Shown here: piece after piece, positions 7,624 to 14,327 of the stretch
How the letters are laid out: each line of letters starts with the position of its first letter
Numbering within the stretch: position 1 is the first letter of the stretch
Assembly (NCBI GenBank): GCA_964408185.1
Contig: CAYOYK010000057.1
Coordinates: 1-15,130 of the forward strand
DNA length: 15,130 nt
Direction: 5' to 3'
DNA from: CAYOYK01 sp964408185
GTDB taxonomy: Bacteria > Bacillota > Clostridia > Christensenellales > Aristaeellaceae
The notes under the pieces: generated by a model
What the model saw: the letters and a program-made list of their open reading frames with translations, nothing else
Databases searched by the model: none
Told to the model about the DNA's origin: nothing
Translations under genes and position numbers: made by a program

Positions 7624-8217
7624 TTACTTTGTCGCTGTTCTGGGCTGATAAATCTCGTCGATGATGCCGTATTGCAGGCCCTCTTCCGCGCTCATAAAGT
7701 AGTCGCGCTCGACGTCCTTTTCAACCTTTTTCAGCGGTTGGCCCGTCAGCTCGGAAATGAGCCGATTCATCTTGGTCTTGGTTTTGAGCAGCCATTCCGC
7801 GCGGATGGCCACATCGGTCGCCTGACCGCTCGCTCCGCCCAAAGGCTGATGGATCATAATCTCGCTGTTGGGCAGGGCCAGCCGCTTGCCGTGCTGCCCG
7901 GCCATCAGCAGGAAAGCGCCCATCGACGCCGCCATGCCGACGCACACCGTGCGCACGTCCGCCTTGATGTAGTTCATGGTGTCATAGATCGCCATGCCGG
8001 CCGTAATGCTGCCGCCAGGGCTGTTGATGTACAGGGAAATATCCGAGTCCGGGTTTTCCATTTCAAGGAACAGCAACTGAGCGACGACCAAGTTGGCCAC
8101 GTCATCATCGATCTCCCCGCCAAGGAACACAATCCGATCCTTGAGCAGGCGGGAGTAGATATCGTAGGAGCGTTCCCCGCGATTGGTTTGTTCAATGACC
8201 ATTGGGACTAAATTCAT
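7624..8217 (-). CDS. clpP: ATP-dependent Clp protease proteolytic subunit ClpP
   Basis: This 197-residue serine peptidase forms the double-heptamer chamber used with ClpX and possibly other Clp ATPases. The catalytic triad is S98 (in GMAASMGAF), H123 (in MIHQP) and D172 (in ERDYFMSA). The oxyanion-loop glycines in NSPGGS (65-70) are also present. The frame is open 15 codons further upstream, but ATG at 8217 is chosen because GGAGG lies six bases before it and it starts at MNLVPMVIEQ, the normal N-terminus. It lies 73 bases after tig and 12 bases before clpX, in the conserved tig-clpP-clpX order. Expression probably comes from the tig promoter, modulated by the hairpin at 8238-8263. Confidence 0.98.
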   Translation of the reverse strand: MNLVPMVIEQTNRGERSYDIYSRLLKDRIVFLGGEIDDDVANLVVAQLLFLEMENPDSDISLYINSPGGSITAGMAIYDTMNYIKADVRTVCVGMAASMGAFLLMAGQHGKRLALPNSEIMIHQPLGGASGQATDVAIRAEWLLKTKTKMNRLISELTGQPLKKVEKDVERDYFMSAEEGLQYGIIDEIYQPRTATK

Positions 8218-8237
8218 GCTTTGCCTCCATGAGAGAG

Positions 8238-8263
8238 AGTGCGGTCGTTTGACCGGCCGCACT
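8238..8263 (-). promoter_or_regulatory. Hairpin between tig and clpP
   Basis: An inverted repeat pairs AGTGCGG with CCGCACT (7 bp). One mismatch on the minus strand and two further pairs follow, around a six-base loop. There is no T-run after it, only CTCTCTCTC, so it is more likely a processing or stability element than a terminator. No separate clpP promoter is visible in this gap. Confidence 0.5.
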
Positions 8264-8290
8264 GGTTAGCATATGAAGGATGCGGTTCCG

Positions 8291-9853
8291 TTATGCCTTG
8301 GCGTCCGCGGCCTCGTCGGCCTTTTTGGCTTTTGCGGCCGTCTTGGCAGCCTCGCCCTTTTCCTTTACGGAAGCGGCTTTGGCCTTCTTTTCCTTGGGCT
8401 CGTCGGAAGCGTCGGCTTCGTCGGTCTTCGCGGCGCCGGACTTCTTGGCGGCAGCCTTTTTGGCAGGCTTCTCGGCGGCTTCGTCATCGGCGGGAGCGGC
8501 CTTCTTGGCGGTCTTTTTAGCAGGCTTATCGGCAGACTCCGCGGCTTTGTCGGCCTTCTCGTCCACATCCTTGACCTTGGCGCTGTCCCAGATCATATCC
8601 AGCACCTTGTTCAGCTTGCTGCGATGCTCGAAGTACTCCTTCTGGCTTTCGCCAAGCGTCTCTTTAAGCTGATCGATCGTCTGGTTCATCGCGGAAGCAT
8701 ATTCGCCCAGCATGCCGTCGATGTCGCTTGGGTCGGCCTCGGTTTTCTCCTGCTTGATGATCTCATCCAGCACGAGCTCGGTCTTGACGTTGTTGGCGGC
8801 TTCCTCGCGGTACATATCGCGCATCTGCGCCTCGGTGCCGCCGGTGAGCTCCAAGTACTTTTGCAGCGTGAAGCCCTGCTGCTGCATGCGCCAAGACATC
8901 TGCTCCATCATATCGTCCAGCTTGGTTTCCACCATGGGATCGGGCAGGTCGATCTCGGCGTTCTCCACGACCTTGGCGACAAGCGCCTGCTTGGCGGCCT
9001 CGGTGGAATGCTCGTCGTGATCCTTTTGCAGCTTTTCCGCTACGTCCTTGCGATAATCGGCAAAGGTTTCAAAATCGCTGATTTCGGAGGCAAACTCGTC
9101 GTCCAGAGCGGGCAGCTCCTCGTGGGTGGCGCTGTTTGCCTTGACGTGGAACACGGCGTCCTTGCCCTTAAGCTCCTCGGCGTGGTATTCGTCGGGGAAC
9201 TTGACTTGGATGTTCTTTTCCTCGCCGATGCTCATGCCGACCATTTGCTCCTCAAAGCCGGGGATAAAGTTGCCCGAGCCGATCACCAGCGTTTGGCCCT
9301 GCGCGGTGCCGCCGTCAAACTTGACGCCGTCCACGGAACCGGAATAATCCAGATTGACGGTATCGCCGTTCTCGATGGCACGGTCGGTCACATCAAGGAT
9401 GCGGGCCTGCTTTTTCTGGTCCTGCGCAATGCGAGCGTCAATCTCCGCGTCGCCGGCCTTCACGTTGAGGCGCTCGACCTCAAGGCCTTTGTACTCGCCC
9501 AGCTTGACTTCGGGCTGTACGTATACCTCGCAGGAGAACTCAAGGTCCTTGCCCTTCTCCATGGACTGCACGTCCACCTCAGGGCGGCTGACAGGGTGCA
9601 GCTCCTCGGCGTTGACGGCTTCCATATAGGCGTCCGGGAAAATGATCTCAAGCGCTTCGTCGTAGAAAACAGCCGGGCCGTACATACGCTCAATCAGCAT
9701 ACGGGGCGCTTTGCCCTTGCGGAAGCCGGGAACGTTGATGCTGCCGCGCATCTTGCTATATGCCTTGCCCAACGCTTCCTCAAAGGAGTCGGCGGGGATG
9801 TTGAAAGAAATTTTTACCTTGTTGCCAGCCAGTTTTTCTACCTTGTGCGCCAT
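8291..9853 (-). CDS. tig: Trigger factor (ribosome-associated chaperone, peptidyl-prolyl isomerase) with long C-terminal tail
   Basis: This 520-residue chaperone binds nascent chains at the ribosome exit tunnel. The ribosome-binding domain (1 to about 115) has the signature GFRKGKAP at 43-50. An FKBP-type isomerase domain follows (about 155-245, with GDTVNLDYSG and FIPGFEEQMVGM), then the helical SurA-like chaperone domain (about 246-428). Typical trigger factors end near residue 430. Here a further 92 residues are made almost wholly of Ala (32), Lys (24) and Asp/Glu (21), with no aromatic, Leu or Ile residues. The ATG at 9853 is chosen over one 20 codons upstream because GGGAGG lies six bases before it and MAHKVEKL matches family starts. 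The gene follows a promoter at 9919-9947 and leads into clpP. The tail's role is unknown. Confidence 0.97.
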   Translation of the reverse strand: MAHKVEKLAGNKVKISFNIPADSFEEALGKAYSKMRGSINVPGFRKGKAPRMLIERMYGPAVFYDEALEIIFPDAYMEAVNAEELHPVSRPEVDVQSMEKGKDLEFSCEVYVQPEVKLGEYKGLEVERLNVKAGDAEIDARIAQDQKKQARILDVTDRAIENGDTVNLDYSGSVDGVKFDGGTAQGQTLVIGSGNFIPGFEEQMVGMSIGEEKNIQVKFPDEYHAEELKGKDAVFHVKANSATHEELPALDDEFASEISDFETFADYRKDVAEKLQKDHDEHSTEAAKQALVAKVVENAEIDLPDPMVETKLDDMMEQMSWRMQQQGFTLQKYLELTGGTEAQMRDMYREEAANNVKTELVLDEIIKQEKTEADPSDIDGMLGEYASAMNQTIDQLKETLGESQKEYFEHRSKLNKVLDMIWDSAKVKDVDEKADKAAESADKPAKKTAKKAAPADDEAAEKPAKKAAAKKSGAAKTDEADASDEPKEKKAKAASVKEKGEAAKTAAKAKKADEAADAKA

Positions 9854-9864
9854 GTAATTCCCTC

Positions 9865-9891
9865 CGAGCCCATGCGGCCTTGCTCGCATGG
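9865..9891 (-). promoter_or_regulatory. Alternative hairpins in the tig 5' leader
   Basis: In the tig mRNA, CCATGCG (9891-9885) can pair perfectly with CGCATGG (9876-9870). CGAGC (9886-9882) can instead pair with GCTCG (9869-9865), whose last base is the first G of the ribosome binding site. The two pairings share bases and cannot form together. Whether this controls translation is inference; no matching leader family is known to me. Confidence 0.4.
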
Positions 9892-9918
9892 TAAATTTAT
9901 CAAAGGACACCATTTATC

Positions 9919-9947
9919 AGTATACCATTGAATGTGATAGGATGCAA
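9919..9947 (-). promoter_or_regulatory. Sigma-A-type promoter for tig-clpP-clpX
   Basis: On the minus strand, TTGCAT (9947-9942) and TATACT (9924-9919) are separated by 17 bases. A TG one base before the -10 gives an extended -10 element. Start near 9912 gives a leader of about 59 bases. I see no CIRCE or CtsR box nearby. Confidence 0.82.
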
Positions 9948-9969
9948 GCCTTATAGGCAGTTAATTTGT

Positions 9970-9998
9970 CCCGGCCCGGCCTGATCGGCCAAGCGGGG
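9970..9998 (-). terminator. Probable terminator after the acidic protein gene
   Basis: Directly after the stop codon, an 8-bp GC-rich stem with two G-U wobbles (9994-9987 with 9981-9974, loop GATCA) extends by three more G-C pairs beyond one mismatch. The following ACAAATTAA is a poor T-run, so efficiency is uncertain. Confidence 0.5.
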
Positions 9999-10316
9999 TT
10001 ATTGCCGGCGGCCCGCCTCGTCCAGCGCGTCCATATACTCGTTGAGCGCCTGCGCCACCCGCAGATCAACGCTCTCGTCGGACAGCGCCCATTTCTCCTC
10101 CAGCTCAAACAATATGGCCTCGAACGCCTCGTCCTCGTCGTACGCGTCCTCGTCCCATTGGCCGTTCTCGCCCAAAGCGCCGCACACCCTCGCGTATTGC
10201 TCGTTCAGCGCTTCAAACTCCCGTACGGCCTCCTCGGCCGGAACAGGCAGATCGGTCAGCGCTTTCCTATCCATGAGGGCAAGCAGCTGTGCCATGCGGT
10301 TGGTTTCACTTTTCAT
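9999..10316 (-). CDS. Small acidic hypothetical protein
   Basis: This 105-residue protein is of a family I do not recognise. It is strongly acidic, with 27 Asp/Glu against 10 Lys/Arg, and has an acidic stretch DEDAYDEDE at 55-63. It lacks a signal peptide or membrane segment, and much of it looks helical (about 5-20, 27-46, 64-77, 86-101). The chosen ATG at 10316 overlaps the last 11 bases of the MFS gene and follows GAGG at a spacing of nine, so translation is probably coupled to the transporter. The frame is open upstream to 10388, but that would lie deep in the MFS gene. The overlap suggests a shared transcript; a functional link with the transporter is only inferred. Confidence 0.7.
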   Translation of the reverse strand: MKSETNRMAQLLALMDRKALTDLPVPAEEAVREFEALNEQYARVCGALGENGQWDEDAYDEDEAFEAILFELEEKWALSDESVDLRVAQALNEYMDALDEAGRRQ

Positions 10317-11793
10317 TTTGGTTTGCCTCGTTTCTTTGCTGTGCGTTACGAACCTTGATCCGTTGTAAATAGGCGTATCGTTTCTCACGGCGGACGGCCG
10401 CGTGCTTGCGGTTCTCCGCCCATGTATCGCGGAGGGTATCGCGCAGCGTCCACGCGCCCGGCTCCTTGATGAGCGGCAGGAGGATAATCGTCACCAGCGT
10501 CCGCAGGACGATCGTTGCAAGAAAGACCCACTTGGTGTTTTGGTTCATGCTCACGCCAAGCAGCGTGACGCCCTGCGCCGCCAGCCGCATAAAGCTCGTC
10601 TGCATCAGGTATCCGCCTACGGCGTTGGCCAGCGCCACGCCAAACAAATTGACAAAGGCAAAGTAAACCGCCACATACATGCTCCTGTGCGTTCTGGGCG
10701 ATTGCCCTAGGTACAGGTTCTGCTGCGCCAAGTCCGCGCCGGGATAGAAAATGCCGGACAGCATATTGCTCAGCAGCACGCCGACCGTAGCGCCCGGAGC
10801 GACAAACAGCCAAGGGATCACGGACGCGCTCATCACAATGGAGGAAAGGCGCAGCAGCGGCTTGTTGCCATAGCGATCCATCATCCGTCCCCAGCGCGTG
10901 ACCACCAGCACCGTCATCACGTTAGAGACGATTTGCGTGTACAGCGTGATCTCCGTATAGCTCATCTTCAGCTGCTCAAGCATGTACACATTGTAAAACG
11001 GCCCGGCAACGTTGATGGCAAAGAAGAAGCAGGTATAGAAGATCACGATGCGCATGAAGGGGCGGTTCCGGAACACCTCCCTGAGCATGGTAAAAAACGG
11101 CGTGCGGTCGGCGGCTTCGTTTGCCTCGCCCATCTCCGGCCACTTTATAAAGAAGAAACAGCAGATGTCCAGCGTGGTGGAAATGCCGCCCAGCGCCAGC
11201 ACCAAGGGGTATCCGTGCACGCCCATGCTGTCCACCATATAGGCGACCAGCAGTCCGCTGAGGATGCCTACCACCAAGTAGACACGCTGCCGCGCGGCAA
11301 AATATCGGCCGCGTATCTTAATGGGCACCAAGTCCCCCATCAGACTGCCAAAGGAAATGTTGACAAAGCTGTTGCCGCCGGCGACCAGCGCGACCAGCAC
11401 GATCACAATCCAGATGCGCGTATCCCCGATCAGTCCGGGAAACAGCACGGGCAGCAGGCCGATGGGCACCCAGAGCAAGCGCCCGATGACGCCAAAAAAC
11501 AGAAAGATAAACTTGCGGTTGCGCCGCCGCTCCATGGAATAGCTAATGAACAGCTGGGAAACGTTCATCGCAACAGGGATGGCGGCGATGAGCCCAAGCT
11601 GAAAATCGTTCGCGCCCAGCACCTCGCGCTGAAAGCCGCTCCACACCGCGCCGGTTGTCACCACCGAGCCAAACATTCCGACGGTAACGCCCCAGACGAC
11701 CCAGTATAGGCTTTTGCGAAGATCCGACGACATGCCGGTATCATCAAACAGCCTGAAGCTCGGCCAATGAAAACGTCCCTTGCTGTGACTCAT
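10306..11793 (-). CDS. Major facilitator superfamily transporter
   Basis: This 495-residue multi-pass membrane protein moves an unknown substrate. About 10-12 hydrophobic segments run from residue 29 to about 460. Characteristic points are the cytoplasmic loop ERRRNRKF (88-95), the GDLVPIKIRGRYFAARQR stretch (153-170), and the second-half loop TRWGRMMDRYGNKPLL, which corresponds to the MFS G-x-x-x-D-R-x-G-R/K motif. The C-terminal tail (about 460-495) is long, soluble and very basic. ATG at 11793 is preferred over the one eight codons upstream because GGAGGG lies eight bases before it. A promoter at 11832-11860 drives it, with the acidic protein gene downstream. The sequence does not show whether the substrate is a drug, sugar or metabolite. 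Confidence 0.9.
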   Translation of the reverse strand: MSHSKGRFHWPSFRLFDDTGMSSDLRKSLYWVVWGVTVGMFGSVVTTGAVWSGFQREVLGANDFQLGLIAAIPVAMNVSQLFISYSMERRRNRKFIFLFFGVIGRLLWVPIGLLPVLFPGLIGDTRIWIVIVLVALVAGGNSFVNISFGSLMGDLVPIKIRGRYFAARQRVYLVVGILSGLLVAYMVDSMGVHGYPLVLALGGISTTLDICCFFFIKWPEMGEANEAADRTPFFTMLREVFRNRPFMRIVIFYTCFFFAINVAGPFYNVYMLEQLKMSYTEITLYTQIVSNVMTVLVVTRWGRMMDRYGNKPLLRLSSIVMSASVIPWLFVAPGATVGVLLSNMLSGIFYPGADLAQQNLYLGQSPRTHRSMYVAVYFAFVNLFGVALANAVGGYLMQTSFMRLAAQGVTLLGVSMNQNTKWVFLATIVLRTLVTIILLPLIKEPGAWTLRDTLRDTWAENRKHAAVRREKRYAYLQRIKVRNAQQRNEANQNEK

Positions 11794-11831
11794 CGCCGTC
11801 GCCCTCCGCTGCTCCATGTGGAATTGAGGCT

Positions 11832-11860
11832 ATTGTACCCTATCGGCCGCCAACTTGCAA
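11832..11860 (-). promoter_or_regulatory. Sigma-A-type promoter for the MFS gene
   Basis: On the minus strand, TTGCAA (11860-11855) and TACAAT (11837-11832) are separated by 17 bases. The start site would be near 11825, about 32 bases before the ATG at 11793. Confidence 0.8.
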
Positions 11861-11941
11861 TGGCATTATGGAAACACGGGCTGATATCGGCGGCAACGAT
11901 TGATGAGAGTCATTGTGTTTCATCCTGACCGAGCATGCTTT

Positions 11942-11970
11942 CGCACCCGATTTTTTGTTATCGGAGTGCG
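11942..11970 (+). promoter_or_regulatory. Inverted repeat upstream of DUF1614-spoIIP
   Basis: CGCACCCGAT (11942-11951) pairs with ATCGG-A-GTGCG (11960-11970): 10 bp with one bulged A and an eight-base T-rich loop. It lies about 75 bases before the DUF1614 start in the 250-base divergent gap. The T-run is in the loop, so it is not a standard terminator. It may be an operator or leader structure. I found no convincing promoter for the plus-strand genes here. Confidence 0.35.
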
Positions 11971-12044
11971 CAATGCCAGACAAATCAATACGTATAGCAA
12001 TACCGCCAACCCGCCACAATATGCTATGGAAGGGATGTGACTTT

Positions 12045-12710
12045 ATGTCCGTTGGGATGATTCTGCTTGCCGTGGTGGCGATCCTGATATTTATCGGCGT
12101 GGCGCAGAGGGTGCTGGACAAGATGTACCTGTCCGACAAAATGGCTCTTTTGCTCGTCGCGCTGATGTTCCTTGGCACGCTTGTGCCCAACATCACAATC
12201 GGCCTTGTCAGCTTCAGCTTGGGCGGGGCGGTCATACCGCTGGGCGTGTGCGTATTCCTGCTGATCCGCGCCGACACGTGGCAGGAGCGGCTTCGCGCGC
12301 TGCTGGGCGCGGCGGTGACAGGCGCGGTGGTGTATCTGCTTTCCATGATGCTGCCCAGCGAGCCGGAGGAAACGGTGATTGAGCCGATCTATCTGTACGG
12401 CTTGGTGGGCGGGCTGGTGGCGTATATCTTGGGGCGCTCCCGGCGCGGCGCGTTTATCTGCGGCGTGCTGGGCGTGATGCTGGCCGATACCGCCACCGCG
12501 ATTGTCAATTGGAGCCAAGGCCGCGACCAGTTGCTGGTGCTGGGCGGCGCGGGCGTGTTTGACGCGCTGGTGATTAGCGGCCTGATTGGCGTTCTGCTGT
12601 GCGAGCTCATCGGCGAGATTATCGAGCGAATCTCGCGCGGCAAAAACCCGCCGTCCCATCAGCGGGTGGATACGCCCGTTCCGCATGCCAAAAAGGAGGG
12701 TTCCAAATGA
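12045..12710 (+). CDS. DUF1614 family integral membrane protein
   Basis: This 221-residue protein has about six or seven hydrophobic segments (near 4-22, 33-50, 54-74, 85-104, 113-130, 133-153 and 163-192) and a short basic cytoplasmic-type tail. The G-V-M-L-A-D-T-A stretch at 143-150 and GGAGVFDALVISG at 167-179 resemble DUF1614 proteins, whose function is unknown. ATG at 12045 is chosen because GGAAGGGA lies nine bases upstream and it starts at the first membrane segment. An open extension of 44 codons crosses the inverted repeat and looks non-coding. Its stop overlaps the spoIIP start (ATGA), so the two are made together. This coupling suggests a role in sporulation or envelope remodelling, by inference only. 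Confidence 0.82.
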   Translation: MSVGMILLAVVAILIFIGVAQRVLDKMYLSDKMALLLVALMFLGTLVPNITIGLVSFSLGGAVIPLGVCVFLLIRADTWQERLRALLGAAVTGAVVYLLSMMLPSEPEETVIEPIYLYGLVGGLVAYILGRSRRGAFICGVLGVMLADTATAIVNWSQGRDQLLVLGGAGVFDALVISGLIGVLLCELIGEIIERISRGKNPPSHQRVDTPVPHAKKEGSK

Positions 12711-13840
12711 AAAAGCGTTTTCTTTGCGTCGCTCTTTTGCTGATGCTCTCCGCTGTGCTTCCGGCTTTCGCCGATACGGACGCCGCCGACTACGCGGTCT
12801 ATCGCATCGTTGATGAGCAGCAGGCATATCTGACAAGCTATTGCGGCCCGTGCGCCGTGGGCGACGAGTATCTATCGGAGGACAACGTTCATTACCGCGT
12901 GACCTCCGTGGACGGCGACGCGCATACCGCCGTGGCCACGCGCATCGGCGAGCTGACACTGCCGGACGTATCGTGGCTGGACGCGCTCGCGGACGCGTAC
13001 CCCGTGAGCGCAAGCGGCGGCGAGCGCAAGATCGCGCTCTACTGCACGCACAGCGACGAGAGCTACAAGCCCTCCGACGGCGTCAGCAGCGACGAGGAGC
13101 GCGGCAGCATTTATCAAATCGCCAAGGAGCTGTCCGGCCAGCTGGAGAGCAAGGGCGTGACCGTTGCGCAGAGCGACGAGACGCACTATCCGCACGACGC
13201 GGGCGCGTACCGCCGCAGCCGACAGACCGCCGTGGATCTGCTGAAGGGCACGCCGGACGCGATTTTTGATATTCACAGAGACGGCATCCCCGACCCCGAC
13301 GAGTACGCGGCGACCATCGGCGGAACCAAAATGAGCCGCGTGCGCCTGCTGGTGGGCCGAGGCAACCAAAACAAGGACGCGAACCTGAGCTTCGCAAAGC
13401 AGATCAAGGCGGTTGCCGATAAGCTGTACCCTAAGCTCATCAAGGATATTTACATGGGCAAGGGCAGCTACAATCAGGATTTGTCGCCGCGCAGCGTACT
13501 GCTGGAGTTTGGCACGTATACGCTCAGCAAGGAGCGCGTGCTTGCCTCCGCCAAGCCGATGGCCGACGCGATCTATAAGGCGCTGTATGGCAGCGTGACG
13601 GGCTCGGCCGGAGCCAGCGACACAAGCGGAAGCGCCTCCGCGGGCGAGACCGCGCAGGGTCAGCAGGACGACGCAAAGGCGTCCGGCAGCGGCATTGTGT
13701 GGATGATCGTGCTGCTGGTCGTCGGGCTGCTGGTATTTGCGTTTGTCGCGGCAGGTCGCGGCGGTTGGGGTAAATTCAAGCGCAGCGTAAGCGAAATGAC
13801 GGGAGGACTGGTTGGCAAAAAGCCAGATAAGGAGGACTAG
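12707..13840 (+). CDS. spoIIP: Stage II sporulation protein P (SpoIIP), septal peptidoglycan hydrolase
   Basis: This 377-residue secreted or membrane-attached enzyme belongs to the family that, with SpoIID and SpoIIM, thins septal peptidoglycan so the mother cell can engulf the forespore; SpoIIP has amidase and endopeptidase activity. It has a signal peptide (1 to about 22, ending A-F-A), a spacer region (23-105) and the SpoIIP domain (about 106-292). Likely metal or catalytic residues are H115 and E118 (in CTHSDESY), H190 (in FDIHRDG) and E267 (in LLEFGTY). A Ser/Gly/Ala-rich linker (about 296-327), a second membrane segment (about 329-350) and a basic tail follow. B. subtilis SpoIIP is anchored N-terminally, so the C-terminal segment is a notable variation. 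The ATG at 12707 follows GGAGGG at a spacing of six and overlaps the DUF1614 stop. Confidence 0.93.
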   Translation: MKKRFLCVALLLMLSAVLPAFADTDAADYAVYRIVDEQQAYLTSYCGPCAVGDEYLSEDNVHYRVTSVDGDAHTAVATRIGELTLPDVSWLDALADAYPVSASGGERKIALYCTHSDESYKPSDGVSSDEERGSIYQIAKELSGQLESKGVTVAQSDETHYPHDAGAYRRSRQTAVDLLKGTPDAIFDIHRDGIPDPDEYAATIGGTKMSRVRLLVGRGNQNKDANLSFAKQIKAVADKLYPKLIKDIYMGKGSYNQDLSPRSVLLEFGTYTLSKERVLASAKPMADAIYKALYGSVTGSAGASDTSGSASAGETAQGQQDDAKASGSGIVWMIVLLVVGLLVFAFVAAGRGGWGKFKRSVSEMTGGLVGKKPDKED

Positions 13841-13882
13841 CCCTGCCGGGCAAAATTGCCGTGCCGTTGGCGCGGCAGGGCT
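13839..13882 (+). terminator. Hairpin after spoIIP, possible terminator
   Basis: AGCCCTGCCG (13839-13848) pairs perfectly with CGGCAGGGCT (13873-13882), and the loop contains a smaller GGCAA/TTGCC stem (13849-13860). It begins inside the spoIIP stop codon. CTGTCTGTGC follows with no clear T-run, so termination strength is uncertain. Confidence 0.5.
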
Positions 13883-13951
13883 GTCTGTGCCCGCCCTTGC
13901 ATCGCGTTGACACAATCGGCGCTTTTCACACTTTCCCCCGGCGGCTTTTTG

Positions 13952-13960
13952 TGGTATAAT
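13952..13960 (+). promoter_or_regulatory. Extended -10 promoter for yerC-pcrA
   Basis: TGGTATAAT gives a perfect -10 hexamer (13955-13960) with an extended TG. The base triplets 17 upstream (TTTCCC) are a weak -35, so the extended element probably carries recognition. Start near 13967 gives a leader of about 36 bases. Confidence 0.75.
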
Positions 13961-14002
13961 CAATAGAGTGTTATCCATCAAGCAGCCAATGGAGGAGAAC
14001 GC

Positions 14003-14305
14003 ATGTTTACGCCACGGCTCCGGAACGCACAAACAGACCTGATGATGAAAGCGTTGCTGGCGCTGGACTCCGAGGAGGAAGCCTACCGCTTTTGCGAGGA
14101 CGTGCTCACCATACAGGAGCTGAAAAGCATTGCTCAACGGCTGGAGGTCGCCGTGATGCTCCGCGAGAAGGCGACCTATCAGGTCATCGCCGCGCAGACC
14201 GGCGCCAGCACCGCCACCATCAGCAGAGTCAACCGTTCCCTGCTCTATGGGGCCGACGGCTACCAGCAGGTGCTGGATCGCATCGATACCAAGCCCGCAT
14301 ACTGA
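14003..14305 (+). CDS. yerC: YerC/YecD family TrpR-related DNA-binding protein
   Basis: This 100-residue protein has the Trp-repressor fold: two N-terminal helices, the stretch LTIQELKSIAQRLEVAVMLR (35-54) and a helix-turn-helix at about 58-80 (TYQVIAAQTGASTATISRVN). The family is small, cytosolic and of poorly defined role, and the ligand and targets are not evident here. ATG at 14003 follows GGAGG at a spacing of seven. It lies 22 bases before pcrA and shares its promoter; yerC next to pcrA also occurs in B. subtilis and other Bacillota. The length fits the family. Confidence 0.92.
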   Translation: MFTPRLRNAQTDLMMKALLALDSEEEAYRFCEDVLTIQELKSIAQRLEVAVMLREKATYQVIAAQTGASTATISRVNRSLLYGADGYQQVLDRIDTKPAY

Positions 14306-14327
14306 CGAAGAAGTTGAGGATATCGGC

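Noticed and set aside
8231..8239. GAGAGAGAG run before clpP
   Set aside because: Too short to be a meaningful repeat, and it lies in a non-coding leader.
8273..9931. 552-codon open frame antisense to tig
   Set aside because: It mirrors the trigger factor gene over its whole length, including the Lys/Ala tail, and lacks a convincing ribosome binding site or family features.
11913..12044. Upstream 44-codon extension of the DUF1614 gene
   Set aside because: It runs through the inverted repeat, has no ribosome binding site, and the family begins at the first membrane segment after ATG 12045.
12024..13013. 329-codon Arg/His/Gln-rich frame antisense to DUF1614 and spoIIP
   Set aside because: Low-complexity composition typical of a shadow; the plus strand has clear membrane and SpoIIP features and ribosome binding sites.
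13907..13912. Perfect TTGACA upstream of yerC
   Set aside because: It lies 42 bases before the TATAAT at 13955, and no acceptable -10 is found at 16-18 bases, so it is not part of that promoter.
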